The notes beneath the pieces were generated by a model, which was not told the DNA's origin, made no database searches, and saw only the letters and a list, made by a program, of their open reading frames with translations. A stretch of 64,000 bases of DNA, taken from Lachnoanaerobaculum sp. OBRC5-5 (GTDB taxonomy: Bacteria > Bacillota > Clostridia > Lachnospirales > Lachnospiraceae). Positions 17,969 through 25,874 of this stretch are shown here, piece after piece (the first letter of the stretch is position 1; each line of letters begins with the position of its first letter). The position numbers and the translations under genes are program-made. Where the stretch lies: contig NZ_JH815185.1 of NCBI RefSeq assembly GCF_000296385.1, positions 1,838,930 through 1,902,929 of the forward strand. Direction: 5' to 3'.

Positions 17969-19366
17969 CTATATATTTCTGAACACTATATTCGGACTGC
18001 CCTTATGCTCCAAATAATCTCTTGTAATAATAACTTTACCGATATTTTTATCCTTCGGTGTCTCATACATTATATCGAGCATAAACTCTTCAATAATGGA
18101 TCGAAGTGCTCTCGCACCCGTATCCTTTTTCATAGCCTGTTCGGCAATCCAATCCATCGCATCATCATCAAATGAAAGCTCCACTTCATCCAGCTCCAAA
18201 AGTCGCTTATACTGTTTTAAAATAGCATTCTTAGGCTCTATAAGTATCTTTTTGAAAGCCTCTTTATCAAGCTTTGAAAGAGTACATATAACAGGCAGTC
18301 TTCCTATAAACTCAGGTATCATACCGAATTTTCTGATATCCTCATTTGTGACCTTTGCATAGAGATTTTCATCATTATCATATTTATCTTTAAGATCCGA
18401 ATTAAATCCCATGCTTGTATTTTTTTGTAGTCTTTCCTTTATAATATCATCAAGCGCAGGGAAGGCTCCACCGCATATAAAGAGTATATTATCAGTGTTT
18501 ACAGTTTCCATAGGTGCCATAACATTCTTTTGATTTGTACCTACAGGTACCTCTACCTTGCTGCCTTCCAAAAGTTTTAAAAGCTCCTGTTGTACGCTCT
18601 CACCGCTTACATCTCTGGAATTTGTGTTTTTCTTCTTTGCAATCTTGTCTATCTCATCTATAAATACGATGCCGCATTCAGCTCTTTCCACATCATTACC
18701 TGCTGAAAGTAAAAGCTTTGATATAACACTTTCTATATCATCACCTATATATCCAGCCTCTGTAAGAGAAGTTGCATCGGCTATAGCCAAAGGCACATTA
18801 AGAAGTTTTGCAAGTGTCTTTACCAGATAAGTCTTTCCGCTTCCCGTCGGTCCAATCATCAGGATATTTGACTTATCAACTCTTGTTCCTTCCTTATCTT
18901 TGTCTAAAAATATTCTTTTGTAATGATTGTATACTGCAACAGAGATTATCCTCTTGGCCTGATCCTGTCCTATTACATATTCATCCAGCATTTCTTTTAT
19001 TTTATGTGGCGCAGGTATATCCTTCATTGTAAAGAGAGGCTCTGTTCTCTTTTCATCTCTTTTCTTGACTCTGGCTCTTTCGGGTATGGGGTTCAAATTC
19101 ATATTCGGTATTGTAAAGCTGCCAAGGTCCACATTTTTTAAATCATCCATATTGATTTTTGACATATTGGTAAGCTTACTCATATCCATACTCTGCATAG
19201 AGTTGAAGGTTTTCTGTATACAGTCGGGACAGATATCTATGCCGCCCGGCATTGAAATCATTGTACCGGTCTTTGATTCCGGTCTCCTGCACATATAACA
19301 AATCTTTTCATAATTATTATTTTTATCATCTTTATCGTTTTTATTATAATCTATCTTGTCTTCCAT
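17969..19366 (-). CDS. clpX: ATP-dependent Clp protease ATP-binding subunit ClpX
   Basis: 465-residue AAA+ unfoldase. The N-terminal zinc domain has Cys23, Cys26, Cys46 and Cys49. The AAA+ core shows Walker A GPTGSGKT, pore loop AGYIGDD and Walker B FIDEIDK. The ClpP-docking tripeptide is MGF instead of the usual IGF (NTSMGFNSD). It is some 40 residues longer than typical ClpX, owing to an Asn/Asp-rich N-terminus and an unusual linker (about 55-110) with repeated M-S-K and M-D-D. No clpP is adjacent, so it could be a second, divergent ClpX. It feeds protein substrates to a ClpP peptidase in the cytosol. Confidence 0.9.
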   Translation of the reverse strand: MEDKIDYNKNDKDDKNNNYEKICYMCRRPESKTGTMISMPGGIDICPDCIQKTFNSMQSMDMSKLTNMSKINMDDLKNVDLGSFTIPNMNLNPIPERARVKKRDEKRTEPLFTMKDIPAPHKIKEMLDEYVIGQDQAKRIISVAVYNHYKRIFLDKDKEGTRVDKSNILMIGPTGSGKTYLVKTLAKLLNVPLAIADATSLTEAGYIGDDIESVISKLLLSAGNDVERAECGIVFIDEIDKIAKKKNTNSRDVSGESVQQELLKLLEGSKVEVPVGTNQKNVMAPMETVNTDNILFICGGAFPALDDIIKERLQKNTSMGFNSDLKDKYDNDENLYAKVTNEDIRKFGMIPEFIGRLPVICTLSKLDKEAFKKILIEPKNAILKQYKRLLELDEVELSFDDDAMDWIAEQAMKKDTGARALRSIIEEFMLDIMYETPKDKNIGKVIITRDYLEHKGSPNIVFRNI

Positions 19367-19416
19367 TTTTCCATTCCTAATGTTTCAAACAGTTTTATGT
19401 TATTCTAGCACAAAAA

Positions 19417-19452
19417 GAAAAAATGTGCCATATTAGGGAAATACGGCACATT
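19417..19452 (-). terminator. Terminator after the amino-acid ABC operon
   Basis: AATGTGCC and GGCACATT form a stem on the minus strand, followed by TTTTTTC, just after the ATPase gene stop. It separates the ABC operon from clpX. Confidence 0.85.
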
Positions 19453-19459
19453 TTTATAT

Positions 19460-20197
19460 TTATAAAACCTTACTGAGGAAGGTCTTAAGTCTTTCATTTT
19501 TGGGATTTGTGAAGAATTCCTCAGGTGCATTCTCTTCCACAAACTCACCTTCATCAAGGAAAACCACTCTGTTTGCCACCTCTCTGGCAAAGCCCATCTC
19601 ATGTGTTACCACTACCATGGTCATCTTCTGCTGTGCAAGATCCTTCATAACTGTAAGCACTTCTCCTACCATCTCGGGATCAAGGGCTGAGGTAGGCTCA
19701 TCAAAAAGCATTACATCAGGTTTCATGCAAAGTGCTCTGACTATAGCAACTCTTTGCTGCTGTCCGCCTGAAAGCTTTGAAGGATATTCATTTGCTCTGT
19801 CCGCAAGTCCTACTTTTTCCAAAAGGCTCATGGCATACGCCGTTGCAGACTCTTCGTCAACACCCTGAAGCTTCATAGGTGCTATAATCAAGTTTTTAAG
19901 AACTGTCATATGTGGGAAAAGGTTAAACTGCTGGAAAACCATTCCCATTTTTTGACGGTGTAAATCTATATTTACATCTTTTTTACATATGTCCGTTCCT
20001 TCAAACAATATCTCACCGCTGCTTGCTTCCTCAAGTCTGTTCAAACATCTGAGAAATGTTGACTTACCCGAACCGGAAGGTCCGATAAGACATACTACAT
20101 CTCCTTTATTTATATCCAGAGATATATCTTTAAGTACCTGCTTTTTATGAAAATGCTTGCTTAAATTTCTTACTTCAATAAGTTTTTTACCTTCCAC
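19460..20197 (-). CDS. Polar amino-acid ABC transporter, ATP-binding subunit (GlnQ/ArtP type)
   Basis: About 245 residues. It has Walker A GPSGSGKS, the LSGGQQQR signature, Walker B VMLFDEPT and switch His in [10 protein letters not shown], typical of the GlnQ/HisP/ArtP subgroup energising polar amino-acid import. The open frame begins at a TTG at 20218 inside the permease, but AGGAGG stands 10 nt before a GTG at 20197, which gives a normal N-terminus ([16 protein letters not shown]). It still overlaps the permease end by a few bases, so translation is coupled. Third gene of binding protein-permease-ATPase; the solute cannot be fixed from sequence. Confidence 0.92.
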   Translation of the reverse strand: MEGKKLIEVRNLSKHFHKKQVLKDISLDINKGDVVCLIGPSGSGKSTFLRCLNRLEEASSGEILFEGTDICKKDVNIDLHRQKMGMVFQQFNLFPHMTVLKNLIIAPMKLQGVDEESATAYAMSLLEKVGLADRANEYPSKLSGGQQQRVAIVRALCMKPDVMLFDEPTSALDPEMVGEVLTVMKDLAQQKMTMVVVTHEMGFAREVANRVVFLDEGEFVEENAPEEFFTNPKNERLKTFLSKVL

Positions 20198-20879
20198 TTC
20201 TAGCCAACCTCCTCTCAAGTAATTTTACCAAATAGCTGAAAAGCATTACCATGATAAGATAGAGTAGAGCAACCGCAAGGAAAGGCATCATTGCCGAATA
20301 TGTTTTGCTTCTTATAACATCTCCCGCCTTTGTAAGATCATCCAAAGCAATATAACTTGCTACCGAGGTCTCCTTCATCAAAACTATAAACTCGTTTGCA
20401 AGAGTAGGCAATATATTCTTTATAACCTGTGGCATTATTATAGTTATCATTGTTTGAGGATAACTAAATCCCAAACTTCTTCCGGCTTCCATTTGTCCTT
20501 TCGGTACTGAGTTTATACCCGAACGGAATATTTCTGCCTGATATGCTCCCGAGTTTATACCGAATGCAAGTATTGCGGCAAAGCTTTTATCTATTCTTAC
20601 AGAACTGAATATAACAAAGTATATTATAAGGAGCTGAACTACTACAGGTGTTCCTCTTATTACTGTAATATAAATATTGCAAAGGAAGTTTAAAAACTTC
20701 AACTTCTTTGTATTATCGTATATATTTCTTACAACAGCCACTCCAAACCCCAGTATAAAACCAAGGATTACGGCAAAAAATGTAATCTTTAATGTGACGG
20801 CAAGTCCGTTTATGAGTAAAAGCCATCTGTTATCCGTTATAAAATTTAAAATAAATTGTGATTTTAACTCTTCATACAT
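20187..20879 (-). CDS. Polar amino-acid ABC transporter permease (HisM/GlnP type)
   Basis: About 230 residues with five predicted membrane helices and the EAA loop ([27 protein letters not shown], shown here only by its core motif AEIFRSGI...[10 protein letters not shown]) that contacts the ATPase. One permease gene suggests a homodimeric pore. The frame could start at 20906, but the ATG at 20879 is preferred: it sits one base after the stop of the binding-protein gene and has AAGG upstream. The neighbours define a complete import system in the cytoplasmic membrane. Confidence 0.92.
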   Translation of the reverse strand: MYEELKSQFILNFITDNRWLLLINGLAVTLKITFFAVILGFILGFGVAVVRNIYDNTKKLKFLNFLCNIYITVIRGTPVVVQLLIIYFVIFSSVRIDKSFAAILAFGINSGAYQAEIFRSGINSVPKGQMEAGRSLGFSYPQTMITIIMPQVIKNILPTLANEFIVLMKETSVASYIALDDLTKAGDVIRSKTYSAMMPFLAVALLYLIMVMLFSYLVKLLERRLARSGR

Positions 20880-20880
20880 A

Positions 20881-21684
20881 TTAATTAGCCTTGATATATT
20901 TTGCAATAATGCTGTCCACTGTTCCGTCAGCCTTTAACTCTGAAAGTGCCTTATTAACCGCATCTAAAAGTGCTGTATTACCTTTTTTGATTGCAATGGC
21001 ATATTCCTCTTCTGCATATGCCTCGTCTAAAGTCTTAAGTCCGTTTGTCTCTTCAACAAACTTCTTTGCCACCTCACTGTCGATAACTACCGCGTCTATC
21101 TTTCCCTGGCTGAGTGCCTGAACCGCATCCATACCCTTTGCATATCTCTCAACAGTTGCACCCTTTATATCACTAACCAGGATATCTCCTGTAGTACCTG
21201 TCTGTACACCGAGTGTCTTGCCTTCAAGATCCGCACCTGAAGCTATAGTCGAATCATCTTTTACTATGATAAGCTGCTTTGATGTTGTATATGTGTCTGA
21301 AAAATCAACACTCTGCTTTCTCTCCTCTGTAGCTGAAATACCTGCAATACCTACATCAGCTTTACCCGATGTTACCTCAAGGATAACGGAATCAAATGCT
21401 ATATCCTCCACTTCAACTTCAAGTCCGAGCTTCTTGGCAACTTCTTCCGCTATCTCCATATCAATACCTACAATTTTATCACCGTCGTGGTACTCATATG
21501 GTGGAAACTCCGCATTTGTTGCCACTATAAGTTTTCCTGACTGTATAGTTTTTACTTCTCCTGAAGCTGTATCTGCCGCACTCTCATTTGCAGCCTTTGT
21601 TTCGGCAGTCTTTGAACCGCCACATGCTACCAAACTTGTTGCCATCAATCCCGATATAACCAATGCTAATATTTTCTTCTTCAT
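20881..21684 (-). CDS. Amino-acid ABC transporter substrate-binding lipoprotein
   Basis: 267-residue extracellular solute-binding protein, family 3. The lipobox LVAC is at residues 19-22 (Cys22 would be lipidated after LspA cleavage), then an Ala/Thr/Ser linker and a bilobed periplasmic-binding fold with LIVATNAEFPPYEYHDGDKI and the GKTLGVQTGTTGD loop. Family 3 proteins bind polar amino acids or cystine. An in-frame ATG exists at 21711, but GGAGG lies 5 nt before the ATG at 21684, which also gives a proper signal peptide (MKKKILALVISGLMATSLVA). First gene of the three-gene importer, with its own promoter. Confidence 0.93.
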   Translation of the reverse strand: MKKKILALVISGLMATSLVACGGSKTAETKAANESAADTASGEVKTIQSGKLIVATNAEFPPYEYHDGDKIVGIDMEIAEEVAKKLGLEVEVEDIAFDSVILEVTSGKADVGIAGISATEERKQSVDFSDTYTTSKQLIIVKDDSTIASGADLEGKTLGVQTGTTGDILVSDIKGATVERYAKGMDAVQALSQGKIDAVVIDSEVAKKFVEETNGLKTLDEAYAEEEYAIAIKKGNTALLDAVNKALSELKADGTVDSIIAKYIKAN

Positions 21685-21724
21685 AATATCCTCCATTTGT
21701 ATATTTATCAATCACTATTGCATA

Positions 21725-21753
21725 ATAATACACTCTTTTTCATAAGAATGCAA
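21725..21753 (-). promoter_or_regulatory. Promoter of the amino-acid ABC operon
   Basis: TTGCAT (21753-21748), 17-nt spacer, TATTAT (21730-21725) on the minus strand. ACTCTT...AAGAGT, a 6-bp dyad, embraces the -35 and spacer and may be an operator. Confidence 0.65.
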
Positions 21754-21778
21754 GAGTATTTTTAAAAATAAACATAGG

Positions 21779-21848
21779 AAAAGACTCCAACTCTGTATTT
21801 TTATAAGGTTATAATCCTAACCATAATAGTCCATACAAAATTAGAGTC
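21779..21848 (-). terminator. Long-stem terminator after the HPr-like gene
   Basis: GACTCTAATTTTGTAT pairs with ATACAGAGTTGGAGTC over 16 bp, three of them G-U pairs that hold only in a minus-strand RNA. A GGTTA/TAACC hairpin sits in the loop and TTTTCC follows. The wobble pairs show that the minus strand is the transcribed sense. Confidence 0.65.
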
Positions 21849-21896
21849 CTAAATCCCAGCGTTTCATACCCCATAAATGCAATATATTTTCTCAGC

Positions 21897-22157
21897 TTAT
21901 ACTGCTGCTGAAGTCAAATATTTTTCCATCTCGTTCACGGCATGTTCTTCATCATTACCGTCTGCTGATATGTATACCTCTTTGCCATCACCAAACTTCA
22001 ATGTCATCATGCCCATGATACTTTTTGCATTTACTTTTTTAGTACCACTTTCCACATAAATCCTGCTTTCAAACTGGCTGGCCACCTGTACTAGCATAGC
22101 TACCGGTCTGGCTTCAGTTTTTGCATCAATTGCAACCTTAACTGACTTCCTAACCAT
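21897..22157 (-). CDS. HPr-like regulatory protein lacking the active-site histidine (Crh-like)
   Basis: 86 residues with an HPr fold. The PTS phosphotransfer site that normally reads G-x-H15-A-R-P is TEARPVAM, with Glu at position 15, so it cannot carry phosphate from enzyme I. Ser46 in AKSIMGMM, the HprK/P target, is kept. That combination parallels Bacillus Crh (Gln15, Ser46), which works only in CcpA-type catabolite control. The gene overlaps whiA by 8 bp and is in one cluster with hprK, the kinase expected to modify it; Bacillus crh likewise follows the whiA gene. A regulatory rather than sugar-transport role is the inference. Confidence 0.88.
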   Translation of the reverse strand: MVRKSVKVAIDAKTEARPVAMLVQVASQFESRIYVESGTKKVNAKSIMGMMTLKFGDGKEVYISADGNDEEHAVNEMEKYLTSAAV

Positions 22158-23112
22158 TTTCTCTCCTTACTTGTTCTCTTAACTGGCTTGCGATGTTTGA
22201 GAGTTTACGCAACCTATGATTAACCCCACTTTTCCCGAGCTGTGGACTAATCATTTTTCCAAGTTCCACCAATGAAGCATCAGGATTTTCCAGTCTGGCA
22301 TTGGCTACCGCCTCCAGATTTGATGTCAATTTATCAAGTCCCATCATCTCTTTAATAAGTTGTATATCCTCAAGTTGAGAAAGTGATGCTGAAACCGTTT
22401 TATTTATATTTGCAGTCTCGCAATTCACTTTTCGATTTACATCGTTTCGCATTCCTTTTAAGATTCGAATATTTTCGAAACTCATAAGCGATGTAGGTGC
22501 TTCCATCAGACCAAGTGCCAAAGATATTTGCTCACTGTCCTTTATGTATACTACATAAGCTTTTTTCCTTACAGTAATCTTTGGTAAGAGTGACAGGTCT
22601 TCCATCAATTCCTTTAAAATGAGTGCATTCTCCATAGTCGAACATACTATCTCAAGATGATATCCCTTCTCAGGATCTGTTATAGAGCCCGAGGAAAGAA
22701 ATGCTCCTCTGAAAAAGGCCTTTTTACAACATGAATTCAGTAAGACTGTATTACTGCCAAGCGGCAAATTATCAATCAACTCTTGATTTTTAAGAAGCTT
22801 TATAGCTTTAAGCACTTCTTTGGCTCCTGCGCTGTCTACAATGCTTACAGAATATAGACGTTTACGCCTAACCAATGTACTATTGCTTATCACTACATCT
22901 GTATTAATATTAAATGTTTTTTTTATTAATGTAAAGTACTTTCTGGCAAGTCCTGAAAATTCAGTGTTTATTTTTAAAGACAATTCACCACTTTGTGATA
23001 AAGAAACAGTACCAATGAAGTAAACAATTGCCAAAATTTCTGCAAGTATGCAATGCCTAACCGTAGGATTTATCCTTGCGATTTCATTTTTCACTTCTGA
23101 AGAAAATGTCAT
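22150..23112 (-). CDS. whiA: DNA-binding protein WhiA
   Basis: 320 residues. It has an N-terminal LAGLIDADG-like domain (KKAFFRGAFLSSGSITDPEK...YHLEI is the diagnostic block, about 110-140) and a C-terminal helix-turn-helix (LVELGKMISPQLGKSGVNHR). WhiA is conserved in Gram-positive bacteria, a sporulation regulator in Streptomyces and linked to division and metabolism in Firmicutes. Order rapZ-whiA-HPr-like matches the yvcJ-yvcL-crh block of Bacillus, with no yvcK here. SD AGGAG lies 6 nt before the ATG; it starts 8 bp after rapZ. Confidence 0.93.
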   Translation of the reverse strand: MTFSSEVKNEIARINPTVRHCILAEILAIVYFIGTVSLSQSGELSLKINTEFSGLARKYFTLIKKTFNINTDVVISNSTLVRRKRLYSVSIVDSAGAKEVLKAIKLLKNQELIDNLPLGSNTVLLNSCCKKAFFRGAFLSSGSITDPEKGYHLEIVCSTMENALILKELMEDLSLLPKITVRKKAYVVYIKDSEQISLALGLMEAPTSLMSFENIRILKGMRNDVNRKVNCETANINKTVSASLSQLEDIQLIKEMMGLDKLTSNLEAVANARLENPDASLVELGKMISPQLGKSGVNHRLRKLSNIASQLREQVRRENG

Positions 23113-23120
23113 CCGCTCTC

Positions 23121-23996
23121 CTATCTTTGTGAAATTCTTGAAATATTTTTGCCCATATCTCTGTGTTCCAGTCTGACACCGATACCCTCTATATTATCAA
23201 GTCTTTCTTTAAGAGCCGCCGCAATAGCTACCGAACGGTGTTGTCCGCCTGTGCAACCTATGCCTATTACCAAAGCGCTCTTACCCTCATCAATATATCT
23301 GGGTATCAGAAATTTAATCATATCATCCAGCTTGTCAAGAAAAATATCCGCATCATTATTTGAGAAAACATAATCCGAAACTTCCTTTTCTTCACCTGTT
23401 TTCAGCCTGAGCTTTTGATCGTAAAAAGGATTCGGTAAAAATCTTACATCAAATAACAGATCGGGATCATCAGGTATACCGTACATATATCCGAATGAAA
23501 GCACTGTGACAAAAAGGTTATTAAAAGACTTTCCGTCAACATAGATTTTTTTAAGTTCCTGTTTCAACTCTTTAGTCAAAAATCTGCCTGTATCAAGTAT
23601 TCTGTCCGCTCTCTCTCTTAAAAATGCCAATCTTTCTCTCTCAAGATTTATTCCGTCTATAAGTCTGCCCTCTGCGGCTAAAGGATGATTTCTTCTTGTC
23701 TCTTTATATCTTTTTATCAATGTTTCATCATCCGCTTCAAGAAAGAGAATTTCCATATTGATTTTTTTATGGCTGAGTTCATCAAATACTTCCTGTAATC
23801 CGTTAAGTCCGCTTCTGATATCGATACCTAAAGCTATGCCCTTCATACCTCTTTCGGATTCGATTGTAAGATCTACAAAGTTTAACAAAAGTTCTACCGG
23901 CAAATTGTCGACACAGTAATATCCGAAATCCTCAAACATCTTTAATGCAACAGTCTTACCTGAACCGGACATTCCTGTTACAATTATCATCTTCAT
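23121..23996 (-). CDS. rapZ: RapZ/YvcJ-family nucleotide-binding protein
   Basis: 291 residues. The Walker A GMSGSGKT (8-15) and the C-terminal motif GCTGGQHRSVAIAAAL identify the family. In enteric bacteria RapZ is the RNase adapter and sensor controlling glmS through small RNAs; in Firmicutes (YvcJ) it is a GTP/ATP hydrolase whose role is less clear. Genomic position between murB and whiA is the classical one. It starts directly at the murB stop, with AGGATGA upstream, so translational coupling is likely. Confidence 0.93.
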   Translation of the reverse strand: MKMIIVTGMSGSGKTVALKMFEDFGYYCVDNLPVELLLNFVDLTIESERGMKGIALGIDIRSGLNGLQEVFDELSHKKINMEILFLEADDETLIKRYKETRRNHPLAAEGRLIDGINLERERLAFLRERADRILDTGRFLTKELKQELKKIYVDGKSFNNLFVTVLSFGYMYGIPDDPDLLFDVRFLPNPFYDQKLRLKTGEEKEVSDYVFSNNDADIFLDKLDDMIKFLIPRYIDEGKSALVIGIGCTGGQHRSVAIAAALKERLDNIEGIGVRLEHRDMGKNISRISQR

Positions 23997-23997
23997 A

Positions 23998-24885
23998 TCA
24001 AATCATCCTTACTTCACATTCAAGTTTTACACCGAACTTTTCACATACTTCTTTCTTTATATGTTCTATCAGCTTCTTTATATCATCAGATGAGGCATTG
24101 TCATAATTTATTACAAAACCGCAGTGTTTTTGAGATACTGCGGCACCTCCGAGCCTGAAGCCTCTAAGTCCGGCATCATCTATAAGTTTACCTGCAAAAT
24201 ACCCTTCAGGTCTCTTAAATGTTGAACCTGCACTGGGATACTCCAGCGGCTGTTTTTCACTTCTCCTGTTGTTTAAATCCTCTATTTGTGCTCTTATTTC
24301 ATCCTTGTTGCCATACTCAAGTTTAAGCTTTGCAGCCAGTACAATCTCTTTATTTGCTAAAATATTACTCTTTCTGTAACCCAAATCAAGTTCTGAAACA
24401 TCTTTCCATTTAATGCTTCCGTCAGCACAAAGCACCTTTACTTTCGTCAGTACATTTGACATCTCTCCGCCATATGCACCTGCATTCATTACTATCGCAC
24501 CGCCAAGGCTTCCCGGTATACCGCAGGCAAATTCAAATCCTGTAAGTGAATTTTCCATAGCATAGTCACTTATCTTATCAAGTCCCACTCCGGCACCTGC
24601 TTCTATAATATTGCCCTCATGTGTAATACTGTTATTCAAACAAACCGTGGAGATAATCACCCCGTCATATCCTTTGTCATCAGCCAGTATATTACTGCCT
24701 TTTCCAAAAATATAATATTTTAAGTTTCCTTTTTTTATTATATCCATACATCGGCTCAGTTCTTCCTCAGTGACGGGAGTCAGAAAATAATCACACTCCC
24801 CTCCTACTTTAAAAGTAGTATGCTTTTTTAACAATTCACCTGTTTTGCAATTTTCACCAAGGATACTTTTAAAATCCATCTGCAT
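23998..24885 (-). CDS. murB: UDP-N-acetylenolpyruvoylglucosamine reductase
   Basis: 295-residue FAD-dependent MurB, which reduces UDP-GlcNAc-enolpyruvate to UDP-MurNAc in peptidoglycan synthesis. Seen are TTFKVGGECDYF and GKGSNILADD (FAD-binding PP-loop type), GIPGSLGGAIVMNAGAYGGE, RKSNI, and the C-terminal PSAGSTFKRP, where the Ser is the proton donor. A type IIb MurB by length. Second in hprK-murB-rapZ-whiA, an arrangement common in Clostridia. SD GGAG is 5 nt before the ATG. Confidence 0.95.
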   Translation of the reverse strand: MQMDFKSILGENCKTGELLKKHTTFKVGGECDYFLTPVTEEELSRCMDIIKKGNLKYYIFGKGSNILADDKGYDGVIISTVCLNNSITHEGNIIEAGAGVGLDKISDYAMENSLTGFEFACGIPGSLGGAIVMNAGAYGGEMSNVLTKVKVLCADGSIKWKDVSELDLGYRKSNILANKEIVLAAKLKLEYGNKDEIRAQIEDLNNRRSEKQPLEYPSAGSTFKRPEGYFAGKLIDDAGLRGFRLGGAAVSQKHCGFVINYDNASSDDIKKLIEHIKKEVCEKFGVKLECEVRMI

Positions 24886-24909
24886 TTTGTCTCCGCTACT
24901 ATTTTAATA

Positions 24910-25839
24910 TCAATCTTTTCCGGCTATATTTGCCTGTACTCTGTTGTAGAGTTCCTTTGCCGCATTGTATCCCATCTGCTTCTGTCTGTGATTTACAGCC
25001 GCGGTTTCTACAATGATTGCAAGGTTTCTTCCGGGTCTTACAGGTAAAACATGACATACAACCTTATTTCCCAAGTACTCTATATAATTATCCTCAAGTC
25101 CGAGTCTGTCATAGTCCTTATTTTGTACCCAATCTTCAAGCTGTATTACCAGATCGATGGACTGGGTATCCTTAACGCTGAGTACACCGAATAACGCCTT
25201 TACATCTATAATTCCTATTCCCCTAAGCTCAATAAAATGCTTGGTTATATCAGGTGCCGTTCCTACCAAAGTCTGCTGTGACACCTTTCTGATTTCAACA
25301 ACGTCATCGGATACAAGTCTGTGACCTCTCTTTACAAGTTCAAGAGCCGCCTCACTCTTTCCGATACCGCTGTCTCCGGTTATAAGTACTCCTTCACCGT
25401 ATACATCCACCAAAACACCATGTATGGAAATAACAGGAGCCAATTGTACATTAAGCCATCTTACAAGCTCTGCGGTAATATAAGTTGTAGACTGTTCAAT
25501 GCCGAGACATGGTACACCGTAATGTACACAGTAAGAAATCATATCCTCATCCGGCTTTATTCCTCTTGCATATAATACACATGGAACCTTATATGAAAGC
25601 AGCTTATCATAGGTTTCCTTTCTCTTTTCGTCATTTAATGTCTGAATAAATGCATTCTCCACATTACCTATTATCTGTACTCTTTCACTGTCAAAATGAT
25701 CAAAGAAACCTGCCAACTGTAATGCCGGTCTGTTTATATCAGGATGCTTCAATATTATAGATTCCGTATCTATATCCGGTGTGAAGTTTTCCAGATTCAA
25801 ATCCTTTATTAGTTCCTTGATTGTTACGTTTTCTCCCAT
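24910..25839 (-). CDS. hprK: HPr kinase/phosphorylase
   Basis: About 309 residues. The P-loop GDSGIGKSEAAL, the following RGHRLVSDDVVEIRK, and the family signature ELRGIGIIDVKALFG identify HprK/P, the bifunctional enzyme that phosphorylates and dephosphorylates Ser46 of HPr or Crh to set catabolite repression. The frame opens at 25854, but AGGAGG placed 4 nt before the ATG at 25839 fixes the start (MGENVTIKELIKDL). Its probable substrate, an HPr-like protein with Ser46 but no His15, is encoded at the other end of the same cluster. Confidence 0.95.
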   Translation of the reverse strand: MGENVTIKELIKDLNLENFTPDIDTESIILKHPDINRPALQLAGFFDHFDSERVQIIGNVENAFIQTLNDEKRKETYDKLLSYKVPCVLYARGIKPDEDMISYCVHYGVPCLGIEQSTTYITAELVRWLNVQLAPVISIHGVLVDVYGEGVLITGDSGIGKSEAALELVKRGHRLVSDDVVEIRKVSQQTLVGTAPDITKHFIELRGIGIIDVKALFGVLSVKDTQSIDLVIQLEDWVQNKDYDRLGLEDNYIEYLGNKVVCHVLPVRPGRNLAIIVETAAVNHRQKQMGYNAAKELYNRVQANIAGKD

Positions 25840-25874
25840 AGTACCTCCTATCATGATTCCCCCTATCTTAAGAC

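Noticed and set aside
19405-19602. Minus-strand frame overlapping the end of the ABC ATPase gene
   Set aside because: Out-of-frame shadow that runs through the terminator.
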